From positions 62,001 through 126,000 of the forward strand of contig CADFMD010000006.1 in NCBI GenBank assembly GCA_902835305.1: 64,000 nt of DNA, given 5' to 3'. The first letter of the stretch is position 1. Each line of letters begins with the position of its first letter. Origin of the DNA: Coriobacteriaceae bacterium. Lineage in GTDB: Bacteria; Actinomycetota; Coriobacteriia; Coriobacteriales; Coriobacteriaceae. Both the position numbers and the translations under genes were made by a program. Positions 21,506 to 31,275 of the stretch are shown one piece after another. The notes under the pieces were generated by a model. The model made no database searches. It saw only the letters and a list, made by a program, of their open reading frames with translations, and was not told where the DNA came from.

Positions 21506-22607
21506 GAAGAAAGTTATGCTCGTCTTCGGCACCCGACCGGAGGCAATCAAGATGTGCCCGCTCGTCAATGAGCTGAGGGATCGCGCTGATGAGTTCGAGA
21601 CCGTCGTGACCGTGACGGGCCAGCACCGCGAGATGCTCGACCAGGTGCTGCGCGTCTTCGACGTGACACCCGACCACGACCTGGCGATCATGAAGCCTGG
21701 CCAGACGCTGTTCGACGTGACGTGCGACGTTCTGCTCAAGCTCAAGGCGGTCCTCGAGGACGAGAGGCCCGATGTCGTCCTGGTCCACGGCGACACCACG
21801 ACCAGCTTCGCCGCCGCGCTCGCATGCTTCTACCTGCAGATTCCCGTGGGCCACGTCGAGGCCGGCCTGCGCACGCACGACATCTACAGCCCCTGGCCGG
21901 AGGAGTTCAACCGCCAGGCGGTAGACATCGTGAGCGAGTACTACTTCGCCCCCACGGAGGCGAGCAAGGAGAATCTGCTCGGGGAGGGCAAGCCCGAGTC
22001 CAGGATCTGGGTCACCGGCAACACCGGTATCGACGCGCTTCGCACCACCGTGCGCGAGGGCTATACCCATCCCGAGCTCGAGTGGGCTGAGGGCTCACGC
22101 CTTATCCTCATCACGGCGCACCGCCGCGAGAACCTGGGCGAGCCCATGCACCGCATGTTCCGCGCCATCCGCCGCGTGATGGAGGAGCACCCCGACACCA
22201 AGGCGATCTACCCCATCCACATGAACCCGATCGTCCGCAAGGCGGCGCACGAGGAGCTCGACGGCTTCGACCGCCTGCACATCATCGACCCGCTCGAGGT
22301 GCTCGACTTCCATAACTTCATGGCCGCGAGCCACCTCATCCTCACCGACTCCGGCGGCATTCAGGAGGAGGCGCCTAGCCTGGGCAAACCGGTACTCGTC
22401 ATGCGCGACACCACCGAGCGCCCCGAGGGTGTGGCGGCAGGCACGCTGAAGCTCGTCGGCACCGAGGAGGACGTCATCTACCGCGAGTTCGGTCGTCTGC
22501 TCTCCGATGAGGGGGAGTACGCGGCCATGAGCCATGCCTCGAACCCCTACGGTGATGGTCATGCGAGCGAGCGGATCGGCGACGTGCTGGAAGGTAGGTC
22601 GCGATGA
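21498..22607 (+). CDS. wecB: UDP-N-acetylglucosamine 2-epimerase
   Basis: Non-hydrolysing epimerase giving UDP-ManNAc. The 369-residue protein has VFGTRPEAIKMCPLVNELR, TVTGQHREMLDQVL, VLVHGDTTTSFAAALACFY, GHVEAGLRTHDIYSPWPEEF, TGNTGIDALR, ITAHRRENLGEP and TDSGGIQEEAPSLGKPVLVM, all the nucleotide-binding and catalytic segments. It overlaps the GT26 gene before it by 8 nt and the GT4 gene after it by 4 nt. A second epimerase-like gene of a different subfamily at 35.4-36.6 kb is broken. GC content is still high here; it falls sharply in the next gene. Confidence 0.95.
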   Translation: MAKKKVMLVFGTRPEAIKMCPLVNELRDRADEFETVVTVTGQHREMLDQVLRVFDVTPDHDLAIMKPGQTLFDVTCDVLLKLKAVLEDERPDVVLVHGDTTTSFAAALACFYLQIPVGHVEAGLRTHDIYSPWPEEFNRQAVDIVSEYYFAPTEASKENLLGEGKPESRIWVTGNTGIDALRTTVREGYTHPELEWAEGSRLILITAHRRENLGEPMHRMFRAIRRVMEEHPDTKAIYPIHMNPIVRKAAHEELDGFDRLHIIDPLEVLDFHNFMAASHLILTDSGGIQEEAPSLGKPVLVMRDTTERPEGVAAGTLKLVGTEEDVIYREFGRLLSDEGEYAAMSHASNPYGDGHASERIGDVLEGRSR

Positions 22608-23713
22608 TTCGGGTCCTGCACATCATTCAACAGTTAGGACCCGGCAGGGGCGGGGTGAGGACCTTCGTCTCTACGATGCTTGATTGCCCGGCTCCCGATA
22701 TCGAGCAGAGCGTACTTTCGGTTGGACGCGTCGAAGGGGACAGGTTCGGAGAGCGATTCTACGGCCCTTTAATTGATAGCTACAGCCCGCTGCTGGTTGG
22801 CACTCTGGGGGCGAAGCGCCTTGGCGCTTTTCTGTCGAAGCACCGTTTCGACATCGTTCAGATTCACACGAACAACGCACTCGGCTTCGTCTTCGCCTCT
22901 GAGGCAAAAAAAGCCGGAGTTCCCTCGCGCATCGTGCACTGCCATAGTAGCGCGCTTGGTAGCTCTTCGCGTTTGAAGAACCTCGTTAACGTAAAAATGA
23001 TTAAGAAATATAGCCAAGCAGCGAATGTGCGTTGGGCGTGTAGTGAGGTCGCGGGGAATTATTTATTCCGTGGTAACGATTTTACACAAGTGCACAACGG
23101 GGTTGATTCCGATAAATTCCAATTCTCCGCTTTCAATCGTACGATTATTAGACGCCAATTTGGAATCTCAAATGATGCCATTGTGGTTGGTCTGGTAGGT
23201 GCCGGAATACCAGTTAAAAATACACTTCGAGCTTTGGATATTTTTAATCATTTACAAACTATCGAAGCTAATGCCCGACTTTTGCTACTTGGGCAAGGCG
23301 AAGAGCTGCCCCAAGCAAAGAAGAAGTCAGCTGAACTCGGATTGAACGATTCAGTAATATTCGTTGGTACGGTTGACGATATCTGGAGATATTACAGCGC
23401 TACAGATGTACTCCTTGCCCCCTCTTTCTATGAGGGGCTACCGATTGCTTTCGTTGAGGCCCAAGCAAACGGATTGCCCATCCTCAGCTCGGATGCGGTT
23501 TCCGAAGAAGCGAATCTTACTGGATTATTACAACGAATCGGCCTCTCAGCTTCAGATGGGCAGTGGGCAGAATTACTTGATGCATGCGCACATAAGAGAG
23601 AAATCACCGCGAGGACTGATTATGCGACTCCTCTCAATTGTGCGGGCTATACTACGCGGTCCCTCTACCAGCAACTATCCGATTCTTACAGAAATATGAC
23701 CAAAGGTGCCTAA
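22604..23713 (+). CDS. Glycosyltransferase family 4
   Basis: A 369-residue GT-B glycosyltransferase. The N-terminal acceptor domain starts IRVLHIIQQLGPGRGGVRTF. The C-terminal donor domain has VGLVGAGIPVKNTLRALDIF, LLLGQGEELPQAKK and the GT4 signature PSFYEGLPIAFVEAQANGLP with the EX7E pair. Likely retaining transfer of a sugar to the growing repeat unit on the cytosolic face; the sugar cannot be told. The first 100 codons keep the high-GC codon use of the preceding genes, then the sequence becomes AT-rich, a composition break suggesting recombination within or next to the gene. Confidence 0.88.
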   Translation: MIRVLHIIQQLGPGRGGVRTFVSTMLDCPAPDIEQSVLSVGRVEGDRFGERFYGPLIDSYSPLLVGTLGAKRLGAFLSKHRFDIVQIHTNNALGFVFASEAKKAGVPSRIVHCHSSALGSSSRLKNLVNVKMIKKYSQAANVRWACSEVAGNYLFRGNDFTQVHNGVDSDKFQFSAFNRTIIRRQFGISNDAIVVGLVGAGIPVKNTLRALDIFNHLQTIEANARLLLLGQGEELPQAKKKSAELGLNDSVIFVGTVDDIWRYYSATDVLLAPSFYEGLPIAFVEAQANGLPILSSDAVSEEANLTGLLQRIGLSASDGQWAELLDACAHKREITARTDYATPLNCAGYTTRSLYQQLSDSYRNMTKGA

Positions 23714-23714
23714 A

Positions 23715-24590
23715 ATGACATCCGATTACTTATCTATGCATGAAGTGAAAGCCGCGGAATTGGGCCTTCTTCGAATCTTCGATTCCTATTGTCGTGAAAA
23801 TAATCTACGTTATTCAATGGGGTCAGGCACTCTGCTGGGTGCAGTAAGGCACAAGGGTTTTATCCCATGGGATGATGATATCGATGTCATTATGCCCATC
23901 GAAGACTACAAACAATTTCTGGCGGGTTTTCCTGCACGTGAAGGAGCCAATTGTTCTTCCATTCGGCTTGCAAGCAAGTCGAACCTTAAAGGCTCTGCTG
24001 CTATACCTTTTGAAAAACTGGTTAATACCAGTATTGAAGTGAAATCTGCATATATAGCAAAGAGCATCCGTGAGTACGTCTGGATAGATATCTTCCCCAT
24101 AGTTTCGTTTGACAATGTAGCCGAGGCAAATAAAGCATGGAAATCGGCAGTTAGGTATAAATACCTGTTCCAGGCTTCACGATGGGGTTCGGGTCAAGCT
24201 GGTATCGCTGGGCGTCTCAAGGCTTTCTTTGGTTCAATCGCCAAGCACACGTCATTACAACAATGGGCGCTCGGCAAGCTCAGAGCGATGACAGAATGCG
24301 GGACTTTTACTTCTAAAGGCATGGCGGCAAATCTTTCTTGGGCGGTTAGCGGCTCGCTTGAGGTTTTCCCTGCCGACCTTTTTAATGACCTGATTGAGTA
24401 TGAGTTCGAAAATGAACGATTCTATGGCTTTAGGGATGCGGATTGTTACCTTTCACTGATGTACGGTGATTATTTGACACTTCCGCCAGTCGACAAGCGC
24501 ATCACGCATGCATTGAAGGCTTGGCGCGTTACCCCTTCTGACACCAATAAGCCTCTCAGCAATGAGAACCTCAAAGAGCAGAGTTACTGA
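23715..24590 (+). CDS. LicD-family phosphotransferase
   Basis: LicD/fukutin-type nucleotidyltransferase-fold protein of 291 residues, a family that moves phosphocholine or a related phospho-alcohol from a CDP donor to a glycan. The signature YSMGSGTLLGAVRHKGFIPW followed by DDDIDVIMP (metal-binding Asp residues) is intact, and YLSLMYGDYLTLPP is the typical C-terminal segment. ATG 23715 follows AAAGG by 8 nt. A cytidylyltransferase (33.5 kb) and a PLP enzyme (32.5 kb) in the same operon could make the donor. No choline uptake or choline kinase gene is visible, so the substrate may not be choline. Confidence 0.9.
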   Translation: MTSDYLSMHEVKAAELGLLRIFDSYCRENNLRYSMGSGTLLGAVRHKGFIPWDDDIDVIMPIEDYKQFLAGFPAREGANCSSIRLASKSNLKGSAAIPFEKLVNTSIEVKSAYIAKSIREYVWIDIFPIVSFDNVAEANKAWKSAVRYKYLFQASRWGSGQAGIAGRLKAFFGSIAKHTSLQQWALGKLRAMTECGTFTSKGMAANLSWAVSGSLEVFPADLFNDLIEYEFENERFYGFRDADCYLSLMYGDYLTLPPVDKRITHALKAWRVTPSDTNKPLSNENLKEQSY

Positions 24591-24649
24591 AAAGTATGCC
24601 GGCGTCGAATTACAAGACTAAGGATATTGACTAGGAAGCCTTCAAAAAC

Positions 24650-25687
24650 GTGGATTCAATAATAAAACTCACTGTTATAGTGCCAGTGTACAACGTTGAA
24701 CAGTACCTTGAGAAGTGTGTGTTCTCAATCTTAAAACAGTCGTTTCCAGTGCTCGAGGTGCTGTTGATCGACGACGGGTCGACCGATTCGTCTGGAGAGA
24801 TATGTGAGCTTCTTTCTTCCGAGAACAATCGCGTACGGACGGTGCATAAGGAGAACGCGGGGTTGGGTTTCGCACGCAACACGGGACTCGATAATCTTCT
24901 TCCAGAGACCACACATGTTATGTTCGTTGATTCCGACGACTGGCTTGAGCCTAACATGATCGAGTCGTTCGTTCGTACCATTGAGCGTACTGGGGCGAAC
25001 TGCGTTTTAGGTGGGTTTACCAAGCGCGACGGAGAGGGAAACCCCCAGTTCGAGTTCAAGCTCGAGGATGCCGTGTGGGAGGGCGAAAGACTGGCGAAGA
25101 GGTTCGTCCCCCGCGTATGCGGCAGCGCACCCGAGGCGTCCGACTCGATTCCGATGTCGGCGTGGTCGTCTATATTTTCGAAGACGAACATAGACGACCA
25201 TACTCTGCGTTTCCCCTCGGAGCGCGAGGTGATCAGCGAGGACTTTGTCTTCAAATATAAGTACCTCCGGACCAGCAGCAAGGTTGCGACAACGAGCTGT
25301 GTGGGGTATTCATATCGTACGAACCTCTCGTCACTCAGTACCTCTTACAGGCCCGATCGTTTTGAGGCCTGCTTGAATTTCTACGACTACGCACTTCGGC
25401 TCGTGGCGGGTTCTCCCTCGGAAACCGAATGCGTCTTGAGGTTAAAAAAGACCCTGTTCATCTACATGAAGACGTGCATCTCGCAGGAGGTGCATCGCGT
25501 TAGCGGTAAGAGTCGAGATGATGCCTGCGATGCCATACGTAGAATGGCAGACGATGATCGCCTATTGAAAGTGATAAACGACTATCCGTGCGAGAGGCTC
25601 GGCTTTACACAGAGGGCCTTTGTGGAGCTGCTGAGACGGCGGGCCGCAGGTGTTCTCTATACAGCTGCGTCACATGGGGTTTTCTAG
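24650..25687 (+). CDS. Glycosyltransferase family 2
   Basis: GT-A fold transferase, 345 residues. The N-terminal donor domain holds LTVIVPVYNVEQYLEKCVFS, VLLIDDGSTDSSGEICE, ENAGLGFARNTGLD and the metal-binding VDSDDW. The C-terminal part is variable, so acceptor and sugar are not predictable. GTG 24650 is used because no ATG fits and AGGAAG lies 13 nt upstream. The 60-base gap after licD is the widest in this part of the operon. Codon use in the first half is GC-richer than in the flanking genes, a sign of mosaic origin. Confidence 0.88.
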   Translation: MDSIIKLTVIVPVYNVEQYLEKCVFSILKQSFPVLEVLLIDDGSTDSSGEICELLSSENNRVRTVHKENAGLGFARNTGLDNLLPETTHVMFVDSDDWLEPNMIESFVRTIERTGANCVLGGFTKRDGEGNPQFEFKLEDAVWEGERLAKRFVPRVCGSAPEASDSIPMSAWSSIFSKTNIDDHTLRFPSEREVISEDFVFKYKYLRTSSKVATTSCVGYSYRTNLSSLSTSYRPDRFEACLNFYDYALRLVAGSPSETECVLRLKKTLFIYMKTCISQEVHRVSGKSRDDACDAIRRMADDDRLLKVINDYPCERLGFTQRAFVELLRRRAAGVLYTAASHGVF

Positions 25688-25702
25688 ATTGGAAACGCAA
25701 GC

Positions 25703-26413
25703 ATGTCTATGATTGATGGACTAAAGAATTTATATAATTCAATTTTTCTCAATAACGACTTATTGATTAGCCGGTTGAGAAAAAAAGGCGTTGCTATTGG
25801 GGACGATGTCACTTTCTACTGCCCCAAAGAAATGACGGTCGATATTCAAAACCCGCATCTGATTACTATTGGTGACCATGTAAAGATAACCGGCCCATCA
25901 ACTATCCTGACGCATGATTATTCGTGGGGTGTAATTAAGGGAAAAACGGGTGAGGTTTTTGGAAATCAAAAACACGTGACCATTGGGAATAATATTTTCA
26001 TCGGATGGGGTGCCACAATCTTGTGCGGCACGACCATAGAGGACAACGTAATCGTAGGCGCGCACTCCGTCGTCAGCGGGAGGCTTGAACATGACTCTGT
26101 TTATGCGGGGATTCCCGCAAAAAAGGTCTGCTCATTAGAGAGTTACCGTGAGAAGCGAGCAGCCGCTCAATTGGATGAAGCGAAAGACTACGTAGTCCGT
26201 TTCCGTCGTCGTTACGGGCGCGATCCTCGTGCAGATGAAATGAGGGAGTATTTCTTTTTGTGGGCCACCCCTGATCAACTTAACGACAGCTATGTTTCCC
26301 AAATGAGGCTCATGGGAACTTATGACAAAAGTGAAGCGATATTAGCAACCCCGAGGCAGTTCAAGTCCTATGAGCATTTCATTGCTAGCTGCGACAATGC
26401 TGAAGTAGAGTGA
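25703..26413 (+). CDS. Hexapeptide-repeat acyltransferase
   Basis: Left-handed beta-helix acyltransferase of 236 residues, related to maltose/galactoside O-acetyltransferases. Hexapeptide turns run from about residue 30 to 150 (VDIQNPHLITIGDHVKITGP, HVTIGNNIFIGWGATILCGT, IEDNVIVGAHSVVSG, DSVYAGIPAKKV); the catalytic His is probably in LTHDYSWG. An extra 85-residue helical C-terminal region (DYVVRFRRRYGRDPRADEMR) is unusual for the short acetyltransferases. It probably O-acetylates a sugar of the repeat unit. Confidence 0.86.
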   Translation: MSMIDGLKNLYNSIFLNNDLLISRLRKKGVAIGDDVTFYCPKEMTVDIQNPHLITIGDHVKITGPSTILTHDYSWGVIKGKTGEVFGNQKHVTIGNNIFIGWGATILCGTTIEDNVIVGAHSVVSGRLEHDSVYAGIPAKKVCSLESYREKRAAAQLDEAKDYVVRFRRRYGRDPRADEMREYFFLWATPDQLNDSYVSQMRLMGTYDKSEAILATPRQFKSYEHFIASCDNAEVE

Positions 26414-26416
26414 CCG

Positions 26417-27418
26417 ATGAATAAAGACGTTAATCCGCCAATTGTAACTATCATTGTTCCCGTCTATAACGTTGAGGCGGAGCTGAATCGGTGCGTTGAG
26501 AGCCTCGTTAGCCAAACGTTTAGTGACCTTCAGATAATTCTCGTTGACGATGGATCAACCGACTTGAGTGGCACGCTTTGTGACTCCTGGGCGGTCCGTG
26601 ACCCCCGTATCCGCGTTATACATAAGCAGAACGGCGGTTTGTCTTCAGCAAGAAATGTCGGTATTGATGTTGCCGATGGTGAATTCCTTGGTTTTGTTGA
26701 CAGCGACGACTATATTGAGCCTGATATGTACGAAACGCTCTTGGCCGGTATGGTCGAAAGAAAAGTTTCTATAGTAACGTGCGGTAGATACGTGCATATT
26801 GGAGATACCGTAAATGAGGAATATTCAACAACTAGGTTAACGAGGTTTACCTCCACGGACGCGATGAGGGAAGTTTTACTCGGCAATATCATTGATGTAT
26901 CCGCTTGTGACAAACTTTATCGCCGTGAGCTGTTCGATAATATTCGTTATCCCCACGGACGCATAAGCGAGGACGCTGCGATTATTTTATCGCTATTCGA
27001 TCGCTGTGGCGATGTCGTGCATGTGGGAAAGTGTCTGTATCACTACGTTTTTCGCGCCGGAAGTATCAGCAAATCTACCTACAGCCATAAAAAAATAGAC
27101 GTCATGCATAACTGTTTGGATATGACGGCTTGGGTAGAGGAAAACAAGCCTGAACTATCAAAGAATATCAAGTCGTATTGTTGCGCGCAGATGGCGGGGA
27201 TGATTGAGGGCATGATTTGCTCTCCTAGAGCGCGAAAAGAATGGGGTGAGGACTACAGCGCCTATTGGGATCTATTTCGCCGTTGCTTCAAAAGCTACGC
27301 TTCGCTTGGTGGACACAAAAAAGCTGAAGTTGTGCGTGTCTTTGCCACGCGTATGCATCTTTACCGCTTATTCTGGCTTGTTCGTAAGGTCTGGAACGGA
27401 GTAAAGCGCAATGTGTAA
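26417..27418 (+). CDS. Glycosyltransferase family 2
   Basis: GT-A transferase of 333 residues: VTIIVPVYNVEAELNRCVES, IILVDDGSTDLSGTLCD, HKQNGGLSSARNVGIDVADG and the metal site FVDSDDYIEPDMYE, with the usual Asp-rich segment GRISEDAAIILSLFDRC. The C-terminus is basic and amphipathic (RLFWLVRKVWNGVKRN), which may help membrane association. It starts 3 nt after the acyltransferase gene and its last 8 bases overlap the polymerase gene. Confidence 0.9.
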   Translation: MNKDVNPPIVTIIVPVYNVEAELNRCVESLVSQTFSDLQIILVDDGSTDLSGTLCDSWAVRDPRIRVIHKQNGGLSSARNVGIDVADGEFLGFVDSDDYIEPDMYETLLAGMVERKVSIVTCGRYVHIGDTVNEEYSTTRLTRFTSTDAMREVLLGNIIDVSACDKLYRRELFDNIRYPHGRISEDAAIILSLFDRCGDVVHVGKCLYHYVFRAGSISKSTYSHKKIDVMHNCLDMTAWVEENKPELSKNIKSYCCAQMAGMIEGMICSPRARKEWGEDYSAYWDLFRRCFKSYASLGGHKKAEVVRVFATRMHLYRLFWLVRKVWNGVKRNV

Positions 27419-28574
27419 CGATGTCAAAACTACTCCCATTAGGCGTAAGACCCTTGCTGATATCACCATTAAGGACATAGACATCGTGTTGGCGACCTTG
27501 CTATTTTTCGCACCGACGGATGGCAGTGGCGGTGGAGCGTACTCGTTGGTTCGTTATGGCTTAATTGCGTATCTTGTCTTAAAGAACTTTCTTTGCTGTA
27601 AGAGCATTCCAATTGCCACGATGCTCCTTAGTGCATTCTCTGCGCTGATGGCGTACTCGACCTGGGTCAACACTCATAGTATGACTTGGTCATTTTCCGG
27701 TTTTATGTTTGGAATGGGAATCGTTGCCGCTATTTTTACCTATGTTGATGCGTGCCGTCGCTTTTCCACAGAGATTGTTCTGGAACGTGTACTCGTCATC
27801 TTTATTATTGCGATTCTGCTTAACGATTTGATGATGGTTGTTTTGCCCTACAACCGATCTGACCCTAGTACGGTGTACCTAATCGGAAATAAGTTCATAG
27901 TATCTTATGCACATTGTCTGCTTTCTGGACTTATGCTCGTTTGCTACAAGGATAAAGTTACGTTAAACCGCATTATCGTAATCATTGGCACTTTTATGTC
28001 ATTTATTTCTGGATCAAGCACTGGTGCCATGATGATGGTCGCCATGCTAGCTTTGACATTTGTTCCTGCAAAAGCTCGATTTGTTATCGCAAACCCTTTG
28101 TTTCTTGTAGCCTCTGTTGCTGTTTTGAATATTCTCATTTGGGGACAAGCAAATCTATTCCAAATGCCTGAGTTTCAAAACTTTGTAGTCAATGTTTTGC
28201 ATAAGAATCCAAATATGACTGGACGAGAGCGGCTATACGCTGCCACTTTCGATCTAGTTGCAATGAAGCCTATTTTCGGGTGGGGATACCTTACCGATAT
28301 TTACCGCATCACTTTTGGCTACGGCAATGCGCAAAACGGTTTGTTTCACCTTATAACCCAGTGTGGAATCTTGGGCACTACGGTCTATTTCACTGGTTTG
28401 TTTACGTGTCTTCTCGGAAAACCGGATCAAAACAAAAGACTATTCGGTATTTACGCCTTTTTGCTTTGCATGGTTCTCGGTTCATCTGTGGAGATTAACC
28501 TTTCCTTCCAATTCGCTTTTGGCATTGCTTTGATTTGCGGAGCTTTGCATGGTTTTGATGCTACGGAGAAATGA
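27411..28574 (+). CDS. Wzy-type polysaccharide polymerase
   Basis: A 387-residue integral membrane protein with about ten hydrophobic segments (for example IDIVLATLLFFAP, LVIFIIAILLNDLMMVVLP, FVIANPLFLVASVAVLNILI, ILGTTVYFTGLFTCLL). It has a large loop after NPNMTGRERLYAATFDLV leading into KPIFGWGYLTDIY, the arrangement seen in O-antigen ligase/polymerase proteins. Sequence identity in Wzy proteins is always low; the call rests on topology and on its place between glycosyltransferases and the flippase. It should join repeat units at the outer face of the membrane. Confidence 0.85.
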   Translation: MCNDVKTTPIRRKTLADITIKDIDIVLATLLFFAPTDGSGGGAYSLVRYGLIAYLVLKNFLCCKSIPIATMLLSAFSALMAYSTWVNTHSMTWSFSGFMFGMGIVAAIFTYVDACRRFSTEIVLERVLVIFIIAILLNDLMMVVLPYNRSDPSTVYLIGNKFIVSYAHCLLSGLMLVCYKDKVTLNRIIVIIGTFMSFISGSSTGAMMMVAMLALTFVPAKARFVIANPLFLVASVAVLNILIWGQANLFQMPEFQNFVVNVLHKNPNMTGRERLYAATFDLVAMKPIFGWGYLTDIYRITFGYGNAQNGLFHLITQCGILGTTVYFTGLFTCLLGKPDQNKRLFGIYAFLLCMVLGSSVEINLSFQFAFGIALICGALHGFDATEK

Positions 28575-28575
28575 T

Positions 28576-29712
28576 ATGCTCGTTGGAATTATGACAATGC
28601 ACCGAGTCCCCAATTACGGGTCTTTCTTGCAGGCCTATTCACTTAAAAGAATGATTGAATCCTTGGGTCATCAGGTGGTTTTCGTCGACTATCACATTGA
28701 GCCTGATATCTTGCATAAAGGGGACACAAAGGAAATCCTTCGATGCGAGATGAGGCAAGTTGGACAGTGGTTCAAATCCTCATCTTTGGGTCATTCAATA
28801 AAAAAGGCTCTCAAGGGGGATGCGGTCTCATCGCGTTCCTTAATGTTTAGTTGCGATGATATGCTTGGAATCACAGATAGACGCCACTACAACACGGAGT
28901 GCGACGTCCTGGTCATAGGCAGCGATGAAGTGTTTAATTGCCTTCAGCTTGGTTCCAATATCGGCTACTCCCTAGAATTGTTTGGGAGGCGCGCCAACGC
29001 AGGTAAAGTGATAAGCTATGCCGCTTCGTTTGGCAATACGACGTATGAAAAACTTGACCACTATGGGGTGGCTAGGGAAATAGGAGATTGCCTTAAGCGT
29101 TTCGAGGGGATTTCTGTTCGTGACACGAATTCCGTTGACACTGTAAATAGGCTTACGGGAATAGCCCCAATCATGCATCTTGATCCTGTACTCGTCGGTG
29201 GAGTGGAGAACGAAGATTGGTCTCCCTGCAACGAGAGTAGATTCATGATTCTTTACGGCTACAGCTTCCGATTTACCGAGGATGAATGTAGAGAGGCTCT
29301 CGAATTTGCTCATTCCCACGGGCTTGAACTCATCGCATTAGGTGAGGACCAGCCCGTGCGCGATCGCCATATTCGATGCCGCCCTGACCAGGTTTTACCA
29401 TATTTTCGAGCAGCTGATTATGTGTTAACCGACACCTTTCATGGAAGCATATTTTCTATCGTTACCCATACGCCTTTTGTGACGATTCCCCGTGGAGACC
29501 GAAACGGCCAAGGAGGCAATGTCCAGAAACTAACGTCGCTTCTGGACGGACTCAACCTTTCTGATCGGCGGCTTACCTCAATTGATAAATTGGGCAAGGT
29601 TCTCGAAATCAAACCAGATTTCGAATCTTCAGACAAGATTCGAAGCTTTGAGTCGCTACGCTCGCTCAACTACCTGAGATCATATCTCTCAAATGGAGGC
29701 GTTGCCGAGTGA
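28576..29712 (+). CDS. Polysaccharide pyruvyltransferase-family protein
   Basis: Member of the CsaB/polysaccharide pyruvyltransferase family (PF04230), 378 residues. It begins MLVGIMTMHRVPNYGSFLQA with the family N-terminal motif. It shows VLVIGSDEVFNC, GKVISYAASFGNT, GISVRDTNSVDTVNRLTG and the C-terminal TDTFHGSIFSIVTHTPFVTI. It would add a pyruvate ketal or transfer a related group to the glycan. ATG 28576 follows GGAG by 7 nt and lies 1 nt after the wzy stop. Homologues are often encoded beside the F420-hydrogenase-beta-like protein found two genes on. Confidence 0.88.
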   Translation: MLVGIMTMHRVPNYGSFLQAYSLKRMIESLGHQVVFVDYHIEPDILHKGDTKEILRCEMRQVGQWFKSSSLGHSIKKALKGDAVSSRSLMFSCDDMLGITDRRHYNTECDVLVIGSDEVFNCLQLGSNIGYSLELFGRRANAGKVISYAASFGNTTYEKLDHYGVAREIGDCLKRFEGISVRDTNSVDTVNRLTGIAPIMHLDPVLVGGVENEDWSPCNESRFMILYGYSFRFTEDECREALEFAHSHGLELIALGEDQPVRDRHIRCRPDQVLPYFRAADYVLTDTFHGSIFSIVTHTPFVTIPRGDRNGQGGNVQKLTSLLDGLNLSDRRLTSIDKLGKVLEIKPDFESSDKIRSFESLRSLNYLRSYLSNGGVAE

Positions 29713-31274
29713 TAACTAAACAGATCAAACCGCTTCCAATATTACAGGGCAAGACCGCTTTTGCGATAAACCTTATCTCGCAAGTGTCTGTTATTGTTGC
29801 TCAGATGGTCATCAGCTTGTTTTTGACCCCGATTGTCCTAGAGAAAATGGGGGCAGAAGCCTATGGATTTGTTGGTCTTGTTAACAACTTTGTAAGCTAT
29901 GTGGCTGTAATTACTACCGCCTTAAATTCGCTCGCAGGTCGCTATATCACGATTGCGCACCATAGCGGGGACCAAGAGAGTGCGGAGTCCTACTACTCCT
30001 CCGTGTTTTTTGCAAACTGTGTAATGGCCGTCGCCGTGTTGGCTGGATCCGTTCTTCTTGCGGCAAATATCGAATCTGTCGTGTCGGTTTCGCCTGGGCT
30101 AGTTGAAGATCTCCAGCTTATGATTTTGCTGGCATTTTTCAATTGCGCGCTTAGTCTTGTTGTTGTTGTTTTCGGAATTGCCGCATTTATCAAGAACCAG
30201 CTATACCTCAACTCCATTGCCCAACTTGTGTCCTCCGTCATAAGGGCGATGTTGCTGTGCGTTCTTTTTTTGACTGTAGTTCCACATATGTGGTATTACA
30301 GCGCAGCTGCAGTTGTCGCATCGGTCGCATTCCTCGCATTGCAGATTTGGACTACGAGACGTATTGCTCCGGAATACCGGGTGAAAGCGACCTGTTTTTC
30401 AATTCATAGAGTACTCGAAATTCTCAAAAGTGGCTTATGGGTCAGCATCGAGTCAATAAACAAGCTTTTGCTTACCGGTCTTGATTTGTGGATTTCGAAT
30501 CTCTTTGTTGGTTCCTACCAGATGGGGATTTTATCAGTTGCTAAGACGATCCCCAATGCTTTGTTATCCGTTTCAAATAGTCTTTCCAGCCTTTTCTATC
30601 CCAAATGCGCCGAGCTTTATGCCAAAAAGAAAACTGACGAGCTTGTTAAACAGTTTAGCTTTGCAATGAGATTCACCGCTGCGGTCATGATTGTGCCGCT
30701 CGCGGGCTTTGTTGCATATGGTCTTCATTTTTACGATCTATGGCTTCCTGGACGAGACGTATCGGAGCTTCTTCTGATTCAGAGACTATCTGTTCTGACT
30801 GTTGTCTCGTTACTCGCGAGCGCGCTCGTTGAGCCTCTTTACTATGCCAATACCCTTACTAATAAGATAAAGGGATCAGTTCTTATTACTTTAGGCTTCA
30901 GCTTACTTGTCGTCGCAATTGAATTGTCCCTTCTGTTTTTTACAGAACTTGAAGGGCTCTTTGTAATCGCTTCTGTCAGTTCCGTTCTCATGACGTTTAG
31001 ACATTGTTTTGTACAGCCCGTTTATGCTGCTCATGTGTTAGGTCTGCGTGGATCGAGTTTCTATAAACCACTTGGTAAAGAAGTTGTGGGGCTTTTCGTC
31101 GTTCTCGCAACATTTGCAATTCTTTCGAAAGCGTTGCCGTTTTCTTCGTGGGCGTGCTTTCTGATTTCTTGTCTTATTTCTGCAGCAATCGGTTATACGG
31201 AGCTATCCCTCCTTCTACTCGATGGGGAAGAGCGACGTAAGGCTTTTGGAATGTTATTGGTTAGGAGGCGTTAG
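29709..31274 (+). CDS. Wzx-type polysaccharide flippase
   Basis: A 521-residue MATE/MOP-superfamily exporter with about 14 transmembrane segments, expected to flip lipid-linked repeat units across the membrane. Recognisable features: the N-terminal QVSVIVAQMVISLFLTPIVL, EKMGAEAYGFVGLVNNFVSY, and the gating-helix region NKLLLTGLDLWISNLFVGSY. GTG 29709 overlaps the stop of the preceding gene (GTGA), so translation is coupled. Low GC and T-rich, as is usual for wzx. Confidence 0.9.
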   Translation: MITKQIKPLPILQGKTAFAINLISQVSVIVAQMVISLFLTPIVLEKMGAEAYGFVGLVNNFVSYVAVITTALNSLAGRYITIAHHSGDQESAESYYSSVFFANCVMAVAVLAGSVLLAANIESVVSVSPGLVEDLQLMILLAFFNCALSLVVVVFGIAAFIKNQLYLNSIAQLVSSVIRAMLLCVLFLTVVPHMWYYSAAAVVASVAFLALQIWTTRRIAPEYRVKATCFSIHRVLEILKSGLWVSIESINKLLLTGLDLWISNLFVGSYQMGILSVAKTIPNALLSVSNSLSSLFYPKCAELYAKKKTDELVKQFSFAMRFTAAVMIVPLAGFVAYGLHFYDLWLPGRDVSELLLIQRLSVLTVVSLLASALVEPLYYANTLTNKIKGSVLITLGFSLLVVAIELSLLFFTELEGLFVIASVSSVLMTFRHCFVQPVYAAHVLGLRGSSFYKPLGKEVVGLFVVLATFAILSKALPFSSWACFLISCLISAAIGYTELSLLLLDGEERRKAFGMLLVRRR

Positions 31275-31275
31275 G

